Shown here: piece by piece, positions 31,140 through 40,320 of the stretch
Layout: the number at the start of each line of letters is the position of its first letter
Numbering within the stretch: position 1 is the stretch's first letter
Source of the DNA: Streptomyces hygroscopicus
GTDB lineage: Bacteria > Actinomycetota > Actinomycetes > Streptomycetales > Streptomycetaceae
Assembly: GCF_026168105.1 (NCBI RefSeq)
Contig: NZ_LBMW01000016.1
Span: forward strand, 62,001-126,000
Length of the DNA stretch: 64,000 nucleotides
Reading direction: 5' to 3'
The notes under the pieces: model-generated
What the model saw: only the letters and a program-made list of their open reading frames with translations
Told to the model about the DNA's origin: nothing
Database searches by the model: none
Translations under genes and position numbers: made by a program

Positions 31140-32180
31140 GTGAACGCCCCTGTCTCCCCAGCAGACTCCCTTCGTGCCGCTCTCTCCGGGCTGCTCGACG
31201 GGCTTCCGCCCAAGCAGGCCGCCCAGGCCGTGGACCGGCTCATCGCCAACTACCGGGGGCGGACGCCGACGGACGCGCCGGTGCTGCGGGACCGTTCCGA
31301 CGTGGTCGCGTATGCCGCGTACCGGATGCCCGCGACCTTCGAGGCGGTGTGCGCGGCGCTGGAGGCGTTCGCGGACACGGTGCCCGGGTGGGCGCCGGCG
31401 AGCCATGTGGACGTCGGTGGCGGGACCGGCGCGGCGACCTGGGCCGTGAGCGCCACCTGGGACGGCCCGCGCCCGGTGACCGTGCTCGACTGGGCCGAAC
31501 CCGCCCTCGCGCTCGGCCGGGAGATCGCCGCCGCGAACCCGGCGCTCAAGGCCGCCGAGTGGCGCCGCTCCCGTATCGGATCGGCTCTCGCCGTCGAGGA
31601 CACCGATCTCGCCACCGTCTCGTACGTCCTGGGGGAGCTGACCGAGGCCGACCGTGCCTGTGTCGTGGACGCCGTGGCCGCCGCCGCCAGCGCGGTTGTG
31701 ATCGTCGAGCCCGGCACCCCGGACGGCTATGCCCGTGTCATCGAGGCCCGCGACCGCCTGATCCGTGCCGGCTTCCGTATCGCCGCCCCCTGCCCGCACA
31801 GTGCGACCTGCCCCATCGTCCCCGGTGAGGACTGGTGTCATTTCTCGGCCCGGGTCAGCCGTTCCTCGTTGCACCGGCAGGTCAAGGGCGGCTCGCTGGC
31901 GTACGAGGACGAGAAGTTCAGCTATGTGGCCGCGGCCCGTTTCCCGGTCGCGCCCGCCGCCTCCCGGGTCGTCCGCAAACCACAGATCCGCAAGGGCCAG
32001 GTGCTTCTCGACCTGTGCGAACCGGACGAGTCCCTGCACCGCGAGACGGTGACCAAACGGCACGGGCCGCTCTATCGGGCCGCCCGCGACGCGCACTGGG
32101 GCGACGCCTGGCCACTGCCCCACGCGGATCAGGACCAGAGAAGAGCGGACCAGGACCAGAGAAGAGCGGATCAGGACTAG
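31140..32180 (+). CDS. Rsm22-like ribosomal small-subunit methyltransferase family protein
   Basis: A 346-aa protein with an SAM-binding motif (VDVGGGTGAATWAV, about 90-103) and a later Cys cluster CPHSATCPI ... DWCHFSARV. That cluster is characteristic of the Rsm22 family, where it is thought to hold an iron-sulfur cluster. It is likely to methylate or help assemble the small ribosomal subunit; bacterial members are poorly studied. GTG start at 31140. The last 18 residues are a repeat (ADQDQRR twice, then ADQD) coded by a 21-bp tandem unit and are probably dispensable. Confidence 0.8.
   Translation: MNAPVSPADSLRAALSGLLDGLPPKQAAQAVDRLIANYRGRTPTDAPVLRDRSDVVAYAAYRMPATFEAVCAALEAFADTVPGWAPASHVDVGGGTGAATWAVSATWDGPRPVTVLDWAEPALALGREIAAANPALKAAEWRRSRIGSALAVEDTDLATVSYVLGELTEADRACVVDAVAAAASAVVIVEPGTPDGYARVIEARDRLIRAGFRIAAPCPHSATCPIVPGEDWCHFSARVSRSSLHRQVKGGSLAYEDEKFSYVAAARFPVAPAASRVVRKPQIRKGQVLLDLCEPDESLHRETVTKRHGPLYRAARDAHWGDAWPLPHADQDQRRADQDQRRADQD
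32124..32177 (+). repeat. 21-bp tandem repeat at the end of the Rsm22-like gene
   Basis: Two full units (32124-32144 and 32145-32165) differing by one base, beginning GCGGAYCAGGACCAGAG, and a 12-bp partial third that runs into the TAG stop. They code ADQDQRR repeated. Confidence 0.85.
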
Positions 32181-32463
32181 AGATGGGGTTCGTTTCCCCG
32201 CTCGCCCAGCGTCGGCTGCAGCGCATCGGACCGATCACACATGCGTACACGGACCCCCTGGTCGACCACGCACTCCACGGCCTCGCACCCCGCTGACCCC
32301 TGCCAGTCGGACATGCGGGGTTAAATCCTGTAATTGCCTCTGATGTTGATCAGCAGTGGCATCGCCCCGGCCACCCCGGATGCGGGCGCCTGTCACCCGA
32401 GGCGCAGGATGGTGGGACCATAGACATACCGTCCGGCACCACAGCAGCGAGGCGAGGGGATAG

Positions 32464-33195
32464 ATGAGCGCGGAGTTCGGCCGCCGCACGGGCGGCCAGG
32501 GCAGGATCTCCCAGTGGCTGCGCGGACGTCGTCCCGCCCGTCTCAAGGGGGACGCCGGGGACGGCGGCCGTGAGGCGATGCTGGTGGCTGCTGCCGCCGC
32601 CGGGCTGCCGCTCGCGCCCGCCGCACACCCCGCCGGCTACCGCTGCTCCTGCGACCGCGTCGGCTGTCCCACGCCCGCCCGGCACCCGGTCTCCTTCGCC
32701 TGGCAGACGCAGTCCACCACGGACCGGGCGCAGATCGAGCGCTGGGCCCGGCACCAGCCGCAGGCGAACTTCATCACCGCCACCGGGATGGTGCACGACG
32801 TGCTGGACGTCCCGCGCGAGGCCGGTGAGCAGGCCCTTGAGCGGCTGCTCGCCTCCGAGGTGGAGGTGGGCCCCGTCGCCGCGACCGGGGACGGGCGCAT
32901 GCTGTTCTTCACGCTGACCCGCGGCACACCCGAGGACGAGGACGAGTGGTGGCCGTGCGAGCTGGACTGCCACCCGGAGACGATGGACGAGCACCCAGGG
33001 CTGCGCTGGCACTGCCGGGGCTCTTACGTGCTCGTGCCGCCCGCGCAGCTGCCGGATGATCTGACGGTGGAGTGGATACGGGGCCCGGAGCACGCGCTGC
33101 CGGATCCGCTGAGCCTGCTCGAGCTCCTCACCGACGCGTGCGCGCCGTACGCGGGGGACGAGACCGAACTGGCGGGCTGGCCCCACCGGCGCTGA
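32464..33195 (+). CDS. Bifunctional DNA primase/polymerase-like domain protein
   Basis: A 243-aa protein with the primase-polymerase (Prim-Pol) N-terminal pattern seen in many actinomycete proteins. After an Arg-rich start it has AAAAAGLPLAPAAHPAGYRCSCDRVGCPTPARHPVSF with four Cys/His residues, then WARHQPQANFITATGMVHDVLDVPREAG and GPVAATGDGRMLFF. The usual catalytic Asp pair of Prim-Pol enzymes is not clear (LDVPRE stands where DVD would be), so activity is doubtful. Standalone short versions like this are common in Streptomyces and have no settled function. It stands alone, with a 283-bp upstream region. Confidence 0.72.
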   Translation: MSAEFGRRTGGQGRISQWLRGRRPARLKGDAGDGGREAMLVAAAAAGLPLAPAAHPAGYRCSCDRVGCPTPARHPVSFAWQTQSTTDRAQIERWARHQPQANFITATGMVHDVLDVPREAGEQALERLLASEVEVGPVAATGDGRMLFFTLTRGTPEDEDEWWPCELDCHPETMDEHPGLRWHCRGSYVLVPPAQLPDDLTVEWIRGPEHALPDPLSLLELLTDACAPYAGDETELAGWPHRR

Positions 33196-33207
33196 CCCCG
33201 CGGTCGT

Positions 33208-34209
33208 CTACTCCCCCTTCGCCCCCGTCAGCCCCTCCACCCGGCTGAGGAACTTCACCTGACCCTTCGTCGGGTCGAGCACCGCCTGGTTGGAGACGAA
33301 CTCCAGCGTCAGGGACTGAGCGACCTCGCCGGTCAGCAGGGCCTTGATGTTCGGGTCGGTGATTGTGATGTTCACGCCCTTCGCGGCCGTCTGCTTCTCG
33401 TAGTGGCGCGTGGCGAAGAACACCAGCGCGCCGCCGTCGGCCGTGCGCAGCCCCACCGGGGCGTAGCCGCCTCCCGTCAGCGGCTCGTCGATGTACTGCC
33501 GGGCCAGGCCCGGCTTGGCCGCGTTCTTCTGCCGGCTGGCCCGCCACTGCGAGGTGTGCGTGCCGGGCGCGAAGGTGTTCCCGCCGTTCTGCAGATACCT
33601 CGCATAGGCCGGACCGAGCCCGCGCGGCGGCACGGCGAGCGCCGCGTCGTCGGCGGTGACGGGCTCTGCCCAGCCCTTGTTGTCCTTCTTGAACGTGGGG
33701 ACGTCGCCGGCCGCGAGGATCGTCAGATACGACACCGCCCACACCTTGCTCGGGTCGGAGCGGGTGAAGACGAGCAGCCAATGGGCGTCGGAACTGCCCT
33801 TGTTGGCGCGGGTGTCGGCGACGAACCAGCGTGGCCAGCCGGCCTTCTCCGGGATGGTGAACTTCGCGTCGGTCAGCTGCAGCGGGACGTGGCCGGGGTT
33901 GCCGCCCGGGTTGGTCCTGTGGCCCGCCTGCAGTTTGCCGCCGTCGATGTCGGCGAGCGCGCCGGTGACCCGGCCCGCGTCCAGGGAGCGGTCGTAGGCC
34001 TGGTCCGCCTTGTTGTAGGCGGTGGTGAAGTCCTTGAGCGCGCGGGCGGCCTCGGCCCGCGTCGCCGTCGGCACGATCTCCCGTTCGCCGTGCACCACGA
34101 CGCAGCCGCCGGCCGTCATGGACAGAACGGTCGTCGCCGCCGTTGCCAGGGCGAACCGGCCCACGCCACGCGGCGTTCGAGGGCTGCGATCCCCGCGATC
34201 CCTGCTCAT
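33208..34209 (-). CDS. Putative exported lipoprotein
   Basis: A 333-aa protein with an Arg-containing signal peptide ending in a lipobox (LSMTAGGC, Cys about 36). The rest is soluble and begins EREIVPTATRAEAARALKDFTTAYNKADQAYDRSLDAG. The family is found in streptomycetes next to unrelated genes; I do not recognise a function. ATG at 34209, convergent with the Prim-Pol-like gene (12-bp gap). It is presumably anchored to the outer face of the membrane. Confidence 0.75.
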   Translation of the reverse strand: MSRDRGDRSPRTPRGVGRFALATAATTVLSMTAGGCVVVHGEREIVPTATRAEAARALKDFTTAYNKADQAYDRSLDAGRVTGALADIDGGKLQAGHRTNPGGNPGHVPLQLTDAKFTIPEKAGWPRWFVADTRANKGSSDAHWLLVFTRSDPSKVWAVSYLTILAAGDVPTFKKDNKGWAEPVTADDAALAVPPRGLGPAYARYLQNGGNTFAPGTHTSQWRASRQKNAAKPGLARQYIDEPLTGGGYAPVGLRTADGGALVFFATRHYEKQTAAKGVNITITDPNIKALLTGEVAQSLTLEFVSNQAVLDPTKGQVKFLSRVEGLTGAKGE

Positions 34210-34282
34210 CTGTGACCTTCACCTTCCCCTTCCCGGAGGCGAACCCTACCGGGGTGAGGAAGAGCGCGAGCGTGGGGACCGG

Positions 34283-34531
34283 CTACAGAGCCCACACCGT
34301 GATCTGAAGGACCCCTCTGGTCGGGCTGGAAGGTTGCCTCACCGACGTCCGCACGAACTGCGCGGTCTCCAGGTTCTCGCGGCCGACCGCCAAGAACGCG
34401 GTCGTGACCGGCGCGCCCGTGCCCATGAGCAGGGCCGCGTCGAGCTTGCCGCGCAGCTCGGACCGCAGCTGCCGGACCGTGCGCAGAACGCCCGCCGCCC
34501 CGGGGTGATGTTTGAATGTCCAAGTGACCGA
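34283..34531 (-). pseudogene. Open minus-strand frame with coding-like base pattern, no start
   Basis: Between two in-frame TAG codons (34532-34534 and 34283-34285) lies an 83-codon frame that reads in part RTVRQLRSELRGKLDAALL and TGAPVTTAFLAVGRENLE. Third codon positions are almost all G or C up to about 34340, as in real Streptomyces genes, while no ATG or GTG start with a ribosome site is present at its head. It looks like the 3' remnant of a gene whose front has been lost where the PhzF-like gene begins. I do not recognise the family. Confidence 0.4.
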
Positions 34532-35174
34532 CTACGACGTGCTGCGTGTCTTCTGCGGGCCAAGGGGCGGATACGGCAACGAACTCGGCGTCGTCCGCGA
34601 CGGCTCTACCGTCCCCGAGCCGAGCGACCGGCAGGCGCTCGCCGCGAAACTCGGCTTCGGCGAGACGGTGTTCGTCGACGACCCCGAGCGCGGCGTCATC
34701 GACATCTACACGCCCGGCTCGCGTCTGCCGTTCGCCGGGCATCCCTGCGTGGGCACGGCCTGGCTGCTGGACGTGCCCGAACTCGTCACGCCGGCCGGGG
34801 TGGTGGGGGCGCGGCTGGACGGCGAGTTCAGCTGGATCGAGGCCCGCCCCGAGTGGGTGCCGCCACGCATGCTGCGGCAGTGCGCGACGGCCGCCGAGGT
34901 CGAAGCGCTGGAGGTGCCGCCGCCAGGGGTGGGGGCACCTGTCTATGCCTGGGCCTGGGAGGACGTGGCGGCGGGCCGTATCCGCGCCCGGGGCTTCCCC
35001 GGCCGGGGCGAGGGCATCGAGGAGGACGAGGCGACGGGCGCGGCGGCGCTGCTGCTCACCGCCCGGCTGGGCCGCGCGCTGAACATCACCCAGGGCGCGG
35101 GCTCACAGATCCTCACGGCACCACAGCCGCAGGGGTGGGTGGAGGTCGGGGGACGGGTGTACCTGGAGCGTTAG
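34512..35174 (+). CDS. PhzF-like isomerase/epimerase
   Basis: A 220-aa protein with PhzF-family landmarks: VFCGPRGGYGNELGVV at the start (family: N-P-x-A-V-V), LPFAGHPCVGTAWLL, and AGSQI near the end. It is about 60 residues shorter than typical PhzF, mostly in the second half of the pseudo-dimer. The usual Glu after the first GN motif is present as GNELG. The TTG at 34512 has no good ribosome site; a GTG at 34524 is an alternative. Reaction unknown. The 5' end overlaps the minus-strand remnant. Confidence 0.75.
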   Translation: MNVQVTDYDVLRVFCGPRGGYGNELGVVRDGSTVPEPSDRQALAAKLGFGETVFVDDPERGVIDIYTPGSRLPFAGHPCVGTAWLLDVPELVTPAGVVGARLDGEFSWIEARPEWVPPRMLRQCATAAEVEALEVPPPGVGAPVYAWAWEDVAAGRIRARGFPGRGEGIEEDEATGAAALLLTARLGRALNITQGAGSQILTAPQPQGWVEVGGRVYLER

Positions 35175-35839
35175 GCGGTCAGCGGGAACTGTTCGCCGAG
35201 GGCCCGGAAGACCTCGATGTTGAGCAGATACGCTCTCTTGCACTCGGCCACGACGCGCTGCTTCTCGAGGTCGCCAACGCGCATCGCGTCCAGCAGCCTC
35301 CGGTAACTCCTCTTGAACTCAGCCGGGTTGGCGATCCCCTCGAACACATAGAACCGCACTCCGTCGCCCCTCCGGGCGAAGCCCCAGGTCTTCTCCGCCC
35401 TGTCGCGGATGATCTGGCCGCCGGACAGGTCACCCAGGTAACGCGTGTAGTGGTGGGCGACATACCCGGCGGGCCACTCGCGGGCACACGTGCGCACCCG
35501 GGCCGCGTACCTGCGCGTCGCGGGCAGCGCCGTCAGGACCGCCCGCCAGCCCGGCCCCCGCAGATGCGCGAGGTCCCGCTCCAGTGCGGCCAGCCGGAAC
35601 AGCTCCGGCCGTACGAAGGGCCCGGCCAACGGGTCGGCGGCCAGCCGCTCGGCGCCGGACTCCAGGGCCTCGTACAGGAACCACAGTTGCTCGGTGTACC
35701 GCGCATACGCCTCGATGCCCAGCCTGCCGCCGAGCAGGTCCGTGATGAAGGCCGAGGTGTTCGCCTGCCGGTGCTGCTCCTGCGACGCGCTGCGGATGAG
35801 CGCCGAGAGTGCCGTGCTGGACATGTCCGGCGTGGTCAT
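35171..35839 (-). CDS. Heme oxygenase (biliverdin-producing)
   Basis: A 222-aa HO-1-fold enzyme, usual length. The proximal heme ligand is the His in SQEQHRQANTSAFI (about 22), and the distal helix is visible as YTRYLGDLSGGQIIRDRAEKTWGF with the flexible Gly-rich kink. It opens heme to biliverdin, iron and CO, so it supplies iron or removes heme. ATG at 35839 with GGGAG upstream; the 26 codons further upstream do not look coding. The stop overlaps the PhzF-like gene stop by 4 bp (convergent). Confidence 0.9.
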   Translation of the reverse strand: MTTPDMSSTALSALIRSASQEQHRQANTSAFITDLLGGRLGIEAYARYTEQLWFLYEALESGAERLAADPLAGPFVRPELFRLAALERDLAHLRGPGWRAVLTALPATRRYAARVRTCAREWPAGYVAHHYTRYLGDLSGGQIIRDRAEKTWGFARRGDGVRFYVFEGIANPAEFKRSYRRLLDAMRVGDLEKQRVVAECKRAYLLNIEVFRALGEQFPLTA

Positions 35840-35912
35840 TGGGGGCTCCCAGCGCAGTTTGCCGACACCTTGTCGGTAAAACTCTACCCCGGATCCCTGC
35901 GCCGGCCCATGC

Positions 35913-35946
35913 GACAAGCCCGCCCTGTGGACAGGGCGGGCTTGTC
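35913..35946 (-). terminator. Strong hairpin after map
   Basis: GACAAGCCCGCCCTGT and its perfect complement ACAGGGCGGGCTTGTC face each other around a 2-base spacer (effective loop GTGGAC). It lies 44 bases past the map stop on the minus strand, before the heme oxygenase promoter. Confidence 0.82.
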
Positions 35947-35990
35947 AGGGGTGTGTGCCGTGACCGCGCGAAAGGCGCTATGGCAGGGCG

Positions 35991-36848
35991 CTAGGGCAGG
36001 GTCAGGATTTCCACGCCCGTGTCGGTCACGACCAGGGTGTGCTCGAACTGGGCGGTGCGTTTGCGGTCCTTCGTCACCACGGTCCACCCGTCGTCCCACA
36101 TGTCGTACTCGTATGTGCCGAGCGTGAGCATGGGTTCGATGGTGAAGGTCATGCCCGGCTGCATCACCGTGGTGGCGTGCGGGCTGTCGTAGTGCGGCAC
36201 GATCAGCCCCGAGTGGAACGACGAGTTGATGCCGTGCCCGGTGAAGTCCCGCACGACGCCGTACCCGAACCGCTTCGCGTACGACTCGATGACCCGCCCG
36301 ATGACGTTGATCTGGCGGCCGGGCCTGACGGCCTTGATCGCGCGGTTGAGAGCCTCGCTGGTGCGCTCCACGAGCAGGCGGGACTCGTCGTCCACGTCCC
36401 CGACGAGATACGTGGCGTTGTTGTCGCCGTGGACGCCGCCGATGTACGCCGTCACGTCCAGGTTGATGATGTCGCCGTCGCGCAGGACCGTGGAGTCCGG
36501 GATGCCGTGGCAGATGACCTCGTTGACCGAGGTGCACAGCGACTTCGGGAAGCCGCGGTAGCCCAGGGTCGACGGATAGGCGCCGTGGTCGCACATGTAC
36601 TCGTGCGCGACCCGGTCCAGCTCGTCCGTGGTGACACCCGGCGCGATGATCTTCGCGGCCTCGGCCATCGCCCGCGCCGCGATCCGGCCGGCGACCCGCA
36701 TCGCCTCGATCGTCTCGGGGGTCTGCACCTCGGGTCCTGAGTACGGGGTCGGCCCGGGTTTGCCGACGTACTCCGGGCGGCGGATGTTTCCGGGCACGGA
36801 ACGGGTGGGAGACAGGTCTCCTGGGACGAGCAGCGACTGGCCAGACAT
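35991..36848 (-). CDS. map: Methionine aminopeptidase type I
   Basis: A 285-aa MetAP removing N-terminal Met from new proteins. The five metal ligands are D131 (NLDV), D142 (HGDNN), H205 (FTGHGI), E238 (TIEPM) and E269 (FEHT). The N-terminal 40 residues with RRPEYVGKPGPTP are typical of the longer actinobacterial type Ic form. The start at 36848 is chosen over an upstream ATG at 36923, which lies within the region between it and the divergent 76-aa gene. Confidence 0.95.
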   Translation of the reverse strand: MSGQSLLVPGDLSPTRSVPGNIRRPEYVGKPGPTPYSGPEVQTPETIEAMRVAGRIAARAMAEAAKIIAPGVTTDELDRVAHEYMCDHGAYPSTLGYRGFPKSLCTSVNEVICHGIPDSTVLRDGDIINLDVTAYIGGVHGDNNATYLVGDVDDESRLLVERTSEALNRAIKAVRPGRQINVIGRVIESYAKRFGYGVVRDFTGHGINSSFHSGLIVPHYDSPHATTVMQPGMTFTIEPMLTLGTYEYDMWDDGWTVVTKDRKRTAQFEHTLVVTDTGVEILTLP

Positions 36849-36909
36849 GCCAGCGAGTCTATCCAGCGGGTGTGCGGGAACATGGGCCCTGGTGAAAGGA
36901 GCTCCTGCG

Positions 36910-37140
36910 ATGGCGCTGTTCAAGAAGCGGACGGCCGGGAAGCCGGGCGAGTGGTACTACTGCCTGCAACACCACAAGGTCGAGGAGGGCCCCGAATGCC
37001 CCGCGAAGGACCGCTTCGGTCCGTACGCGTCCCGCGAGGAGGCGGAGCACGCGATGCAGATCGCGCGCGAGCGGAACCTCGAGTGGGAGACGGATCCCCG
37101 CTGGCATGACGCCCCCGCGGGAGAACCCGAGGACGACTGA
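36910..37140 (+). CDS. Small conserved actinobacterial protein
   Basis: A 76-aa soluble protein after a strong AAAGGAG site. It contains WYYCLQHHKVEEG and DRFGPYASREEAEHAMQIA, a pattern resembling a truncated SPOR-type or methionine-aminopeptidase-adjacent domain. It is divergent from map, 61 bp apart, a pairing I recall from other streptomycetes. The two Cys and two His residues near the start could bind metal. Function unknown. Confidence 0.8.
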   Translation: MALFKKRTAGKPGEWYYCLQHHKVEEGPECPAKDRFGPYASREEAEHAMQIARERNLEWETDPRWHDAPAGEPEDD

Positions 37141-37202
37141 GCAGGGACTTTTGGGGCGGGCCGGCACGGGTGCTACGGCGGCGCGAGGGCCCGTCCTGCC
37201 GT

Positions 37203-38585
37203 TCAGCCCGTCCCCTCCCGCCCCTCCCGCCGCGCCTTGAGCCGCAGGGCGTGCTCGTTCGTACGGGCGTCATAGCCCATCAGGCTCGGCAGGCACAGGC
37301 CCAGCAGGGCCACCGCCGCCACGCACAGCAGACCGCCCGACCAGACCGACGTGCGGACGCCCCTCCAGGCCGCCATGGAGCCCGAGCGGACCTGGCCCAG
37401 CTGGGGGCCCACCGAGTACGACAGCAGCTCGATGCCGGCCAGACGGCCGCGCAGTTCGTCGGGGATCGTCTGGTTCCACATCGCCGCCCGGAAGATCCCG
37501 CTGACCATGTCGCAGCAGCCACCCAGAGTCAGGAACAGCAGCACCAGCCAGACGCTGCGGACCACTCCCGCGGCCGCTATCGCCAGACCCCAGCCGGCCG
37601 CCGCGAGGACCACCGTCCGTCCGTGCCGGTGGATCCGTGACGTCCACCCGCTCGTCAGCGACACCAGCAGCGCCCCGGCCGGAACAGCCGCGTACATCAG
37701 CCCCAGCGACCAGGGAGCGCCCAGTTCGTCCGCGAGGAACGGCAGCACCGCCAGCGGCATCGCGAACACCATCGCGGCGATGTCGACGACGTACGTGCCC
37801 AGCAGTTCCTTACGGCCCCACGCGTAGCGCGCGCCCTCCGCGATCGACCGCAGCGACGGCTTTGCGGCCTCGTGGCCGGGGGGCGACGCGGCGAGCCCCA
37901 GGCACAGCGTCACCGACACCACGAAGGTCACGAGGTCCGCGCCGTACGCCGCGCCCAGCCCGGCGTACGCGACGACGACCCCCGCCAGCGCCGGGCCCGC
38001 CACCCCGCCGACCGTCCAGCGCAGGGAGTTGAGCGACGCGGCTGCCGGAAGGTGGTCGTGCGCGACGATGCGCGGGACGAGGGCGTCGAGGGCAGGGCGC
38101 TGGAGAGAGCCGAGCGCGGAGGACAGGGCCGCGACGACGTACAGCGGCCAGACCGCGGGCCCGGGCAGCAACGCGTTCAGCAGGAGCGCGGCGGACAGCA
38201 GGCCCTGCCCGGCTTCGGTGGCCAGGATCAGCTTTCGCTTGTCGTACGCGTCGGCCAGCGCGCCGCCGTACAGGCCGAAGACGATCAGCGGCACGAGCTC
38301 CACGGCGCCGATCGCGCCCACGGCCGCTGCCGAGCCGGTCAGTTCCTTCAGCTGCACCGGCACCGCGACGAAGCTGAGGAAGGTGCCGAAGTTGCTGATC
38401 AGCCCCGCAAGCCACAGCCGCCGGAAGTCCGCCGACGCCCGCCAGGGCGCGGGATCGGGCAGCAGCGCGCGTAACCGGGAGCCCTGACGGGACGACGCGT
38501 CCACGGCATCGGCGGGCGGCCCGCTCCCGGGCACCACGGCCGGTACGGGGGCTGACACGGGGGAAGCGGAGGCGTCGTTGGTCAC
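37203..38585 (-). CDS. MFS transporter, EntS-like
   Basis: A 460-aa membrane protein with 12 predicted helices. After a Ser/Pro-rich N-terminal region it reads FRRLWLAGLISNFGTFLSFVAVPVQLKEL and GALADAYDKRKLILATEAGQG (motif A-like), typical of the EntS/MFS_3 group of exporters. The substrate is unknown; siderophores and macrolides are known for relatives. GTG start at 38585. Convergent with the 76-aa gene, with no strong terminator between them. Confidence 0.85.
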   Translation of the reverse strand: MTNDASASPVSAPVPAVVPGSGPPADAVDASSRQGSRLRALLPDPAPWRASADFRRLWLAGLISNFGTFLSFVAVPVQLKELTGSAAAVGAIGAVELVPLIVFGLYGGALADAYDKRKLILATEAGQGLLSAALLLNALLPGPAVWPLYVVAALSSALGSLQRPALDALVPRIVAHDHLPAAASLNSLRWTVGGVAGPALAGVVVAYAGLGAAYGADLVTFVVSVTLCLGLAASPPGHEAAKPSLRSIAEGARYAWGRKELLGTYVVDIAAMVFAMPLAVLPFLADELGAPWSLGLMYAAVPAGALLVSLTSGWTSRIHRHGRTVVLAAAGWGLAIAAAGVVRSVWLVLLFLTLGGCCDMVSGIFRAAMWNQTIPDELRGRLAGIELLSYSVGPQLGQVRSGSMAAWRGVRTSVWSGGLLCVAAVALLGLCLPSLMGYDARTNEHALRLKARREGREGTG

Positions 38586-38660
38586 GACGGGCCATGCTCA
38601 GCCGACCGGCGGCCCCGGGCAACCGGTTTTCGCGGTGCCCGGGCGCTCGGTTGCCTCCAG

Positions 38661-39263
38661 TCACCACCGCGCCGGCGGCGGCGACGTCAGCTGGTCGGCC
38701 AGCCGCGACAGCCGGTCCCGGAGGCGCCCGCGTCCCCGGGGGGCCGGCAGCGCGTTCTCCCCGGCCGCCGCGCTCACCAGATGCTGCACCGTGTCCAGGT
38801 CGAGGTCCGTGTCCTCGGGGACCGTCAGCGACTCGTGCGCCATGGCAGCCAGGTCGCGGTTCCCGGCATCCAGTGCCAGCACCGTGGCCCCGGCCCGCCG
38901 CGCGTCATGGACCCGCTCCAGGAGACCCGCGTCCGGTGCGGCCGGCGACACCACGAGCAGCGTCTCCCCGCGCCGCGCCGCCGACAGCCGTCCGAGACCC
39001 ACCGCCAGATGCGCCGGATCCACGGCCCGCGCCCCGTGCCGCACCAGAGTGGGGGACAGCTCCGGCGTCCCCGACCAGGCCGCCTCGTCGACCAGGTGCG
39101 CCGCAAGATGCCACGGCTCGTACTCCTCGGTGCCCACGAGCAGCAGCCCGCCCCCGTGCGACACCACGGAACCCCGCAGCGTCCCCCCGAACCGCCGGGT
39201 GGCTCCCAGCCACTCCGTTCCGGCGAGCACTTCGCGCAGCAACGCGACCCGTACGGCGTCCAT
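38661..39263 (-). CDS. Conserved hypothetical protein with SIS-like segment
   Basis: A 200-aa protein of unknown function. The middle reads ETLLVVSPAAPDAGLLERVHDARRAGATVLALDAG, followed by HESLTVPEDTDLDLDTVQHLVSAAAGE. This is the order of strands and helices of a sugar isomerase (SIS) domain, and the family may be a degenerate member. A Pro/Arg-rich tail ends it. It lies 75 bp upstream of the MFS gene on the same strand. Confidence 0.7.
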   Translation of the reverse strand: MDAVRVALLREVLAGTEWLGATRRFGGTLRGSVVSHGGGLLLVGTEEYEPWHLAAHLVDEAAWSGTPELSPTLVRHGARAVDPAHLAVGLGRLSAARRGETLLVVSPAAPDAGLLERVHDARRAGATVLALDAGNRDLAAMAHESLTVPEDTDLDLDTVQHLVSAAAGENALPAPRGRGRLRDRLSRLADQLTSPPPARW

Positions 39264-39415
39264 ACGAGGACATCCTGCCGCAACCGGCCACTCGTGGACC
39301 GGAGTTCACCGCGAATTCGCCCGACCCCGGCAAGGGGCCGAACCAGTGGTCACAGGAGCCGCATTCCGTACCACGGCCCGCCCGTTGAGAAGCCCGATGA
39401 GCCCCAGGAGCCCTA

Positions 39416-39477
39416 GAAGCCTTCGACGAGATCCGAGAAGCCTTCGACGATACCCGAGGAGCCTTCGACGAAAGACG
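39416..39477 (+). repeat. 21-bp tandem array, three units
   Basis: Units begin at 39416, 39437 and 39458 and share GAAGCCTTCGACGA (first base changed in the third). The last unit is 20 bp. Lies in the 298-bp gap between the SIS-like gene and npdG, about 85 bases before the npdG start. Confidence 0.8.
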
Positions 39478-39561
39478 CCGCCGTCCCCTTCCGCACGGGC
39501 AGCGAGGGCTACCTCCCGGCCTGAGCGGCGCCCGGCCCCGTGGCGCACGTAGAGTCGCCCC

Positions 39562-40266
39562 ATGACCTCTACCGACAGTGCACCCAAGGCCCCCGCCAAG
39601 GACCCCTGGGACCTCCCCGACGTGTCCGGGCTCGTCGTCGGCGTGCTCGGCGGTACCGGGCCGCAGGGCAAGGGCCTCGCCTACCGGCTCGCCAGGGCCG
39701 GCCAGAAGGTGATCATCGGCTCGCGTGCCGCGGAGCGCGCGCGGACCGCCGCCGAGGGGATCGGCCACGGCGTCGAGGGCGCCGACAACGCCGAGGCCGC
39801 CCGGCGCAGCGACGTCGTGATCGTCGCCGTGCCGTGGGAGGGCCACGGCACGCTGCTGGAGTCGCTGCGCGAGGAGCTGGCCGGCAAGCTCGTCGTCGAC
39901 TGCGTCAACCCGCTCGGCTTCGACAAGAAGGGCGCCTACGCGATCAAGCCGGAGGAGGGCAGCGCCGCCGAGCAGGCCGCCGCGCTGCTGCCGGACTCGC
40001 GGGTCACCGCCGCCTTCCACCACCTGTCCGCGGTACTCCTCGAGGACCCGGAGGTCGAACAGATCGACACCGACGTCATGGTCCTCGGCGAGGAGCGCGG
40101 CGACGTCGAGATCGTCCAGGCGCTGGCCGGTCGCATCCCCGGTATGCGCGGCATCTTCGCGGGACGGCTGCGCAACGCCCACCAGGTCGAGGCCCTCGTG
40201 GCGAACCTGATCTCCGTCAACCGGCGCTACAAGGCCCACGCCGGGCTCCGCATCACCGACGTGTGA
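39562..40266 (+). CDS. npdG: F420H2:NADP oxidoreductase (NADPH-dependent F420 reductase)
   Basis: A 234-aa Rossmann protein. GVLGGTGPQGKGLAYRLA (about 27-44) binds NADP, with IIGSRAAERA after the second strand. DCVNPLGFDKKG and AFHHLSAVLL follow the pattern of archaeal and actinobacterial Fno/NpdG. It links cofactor F420 to the NADPH pool by hydride transfer. ATG with only a weak upstream site. The 61-aa membrane protein gene follows after 54 bp. Confidence 0.88.
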   Translation: MTSTDSAPKAPAKDPWDLPDVSGLVVGVLGGTGPQGKGLAYRLARAGQKVIIGSRAAERARTAAEGIGHGVEGADNAEAARRSDVVIVAVPWEGHGTLLESLREELAGKLVVDCVNPLGFDKKGAYAIKPEEGSAAEQAAALLPDSRVTAAFHHLSAVLLEDPEVEQIDTDVMVLGEERGDVEIVQALAGRIPGMRGIFAGRLRNAHQVEALVANLISVNRRYKAHAGLRITDV

Positions 40267-40320
40267 GCCCATGGGGGACACTGGTCACCGAAGCAGTGTC
40301 CCCCGACAGGAGCCGACCCC

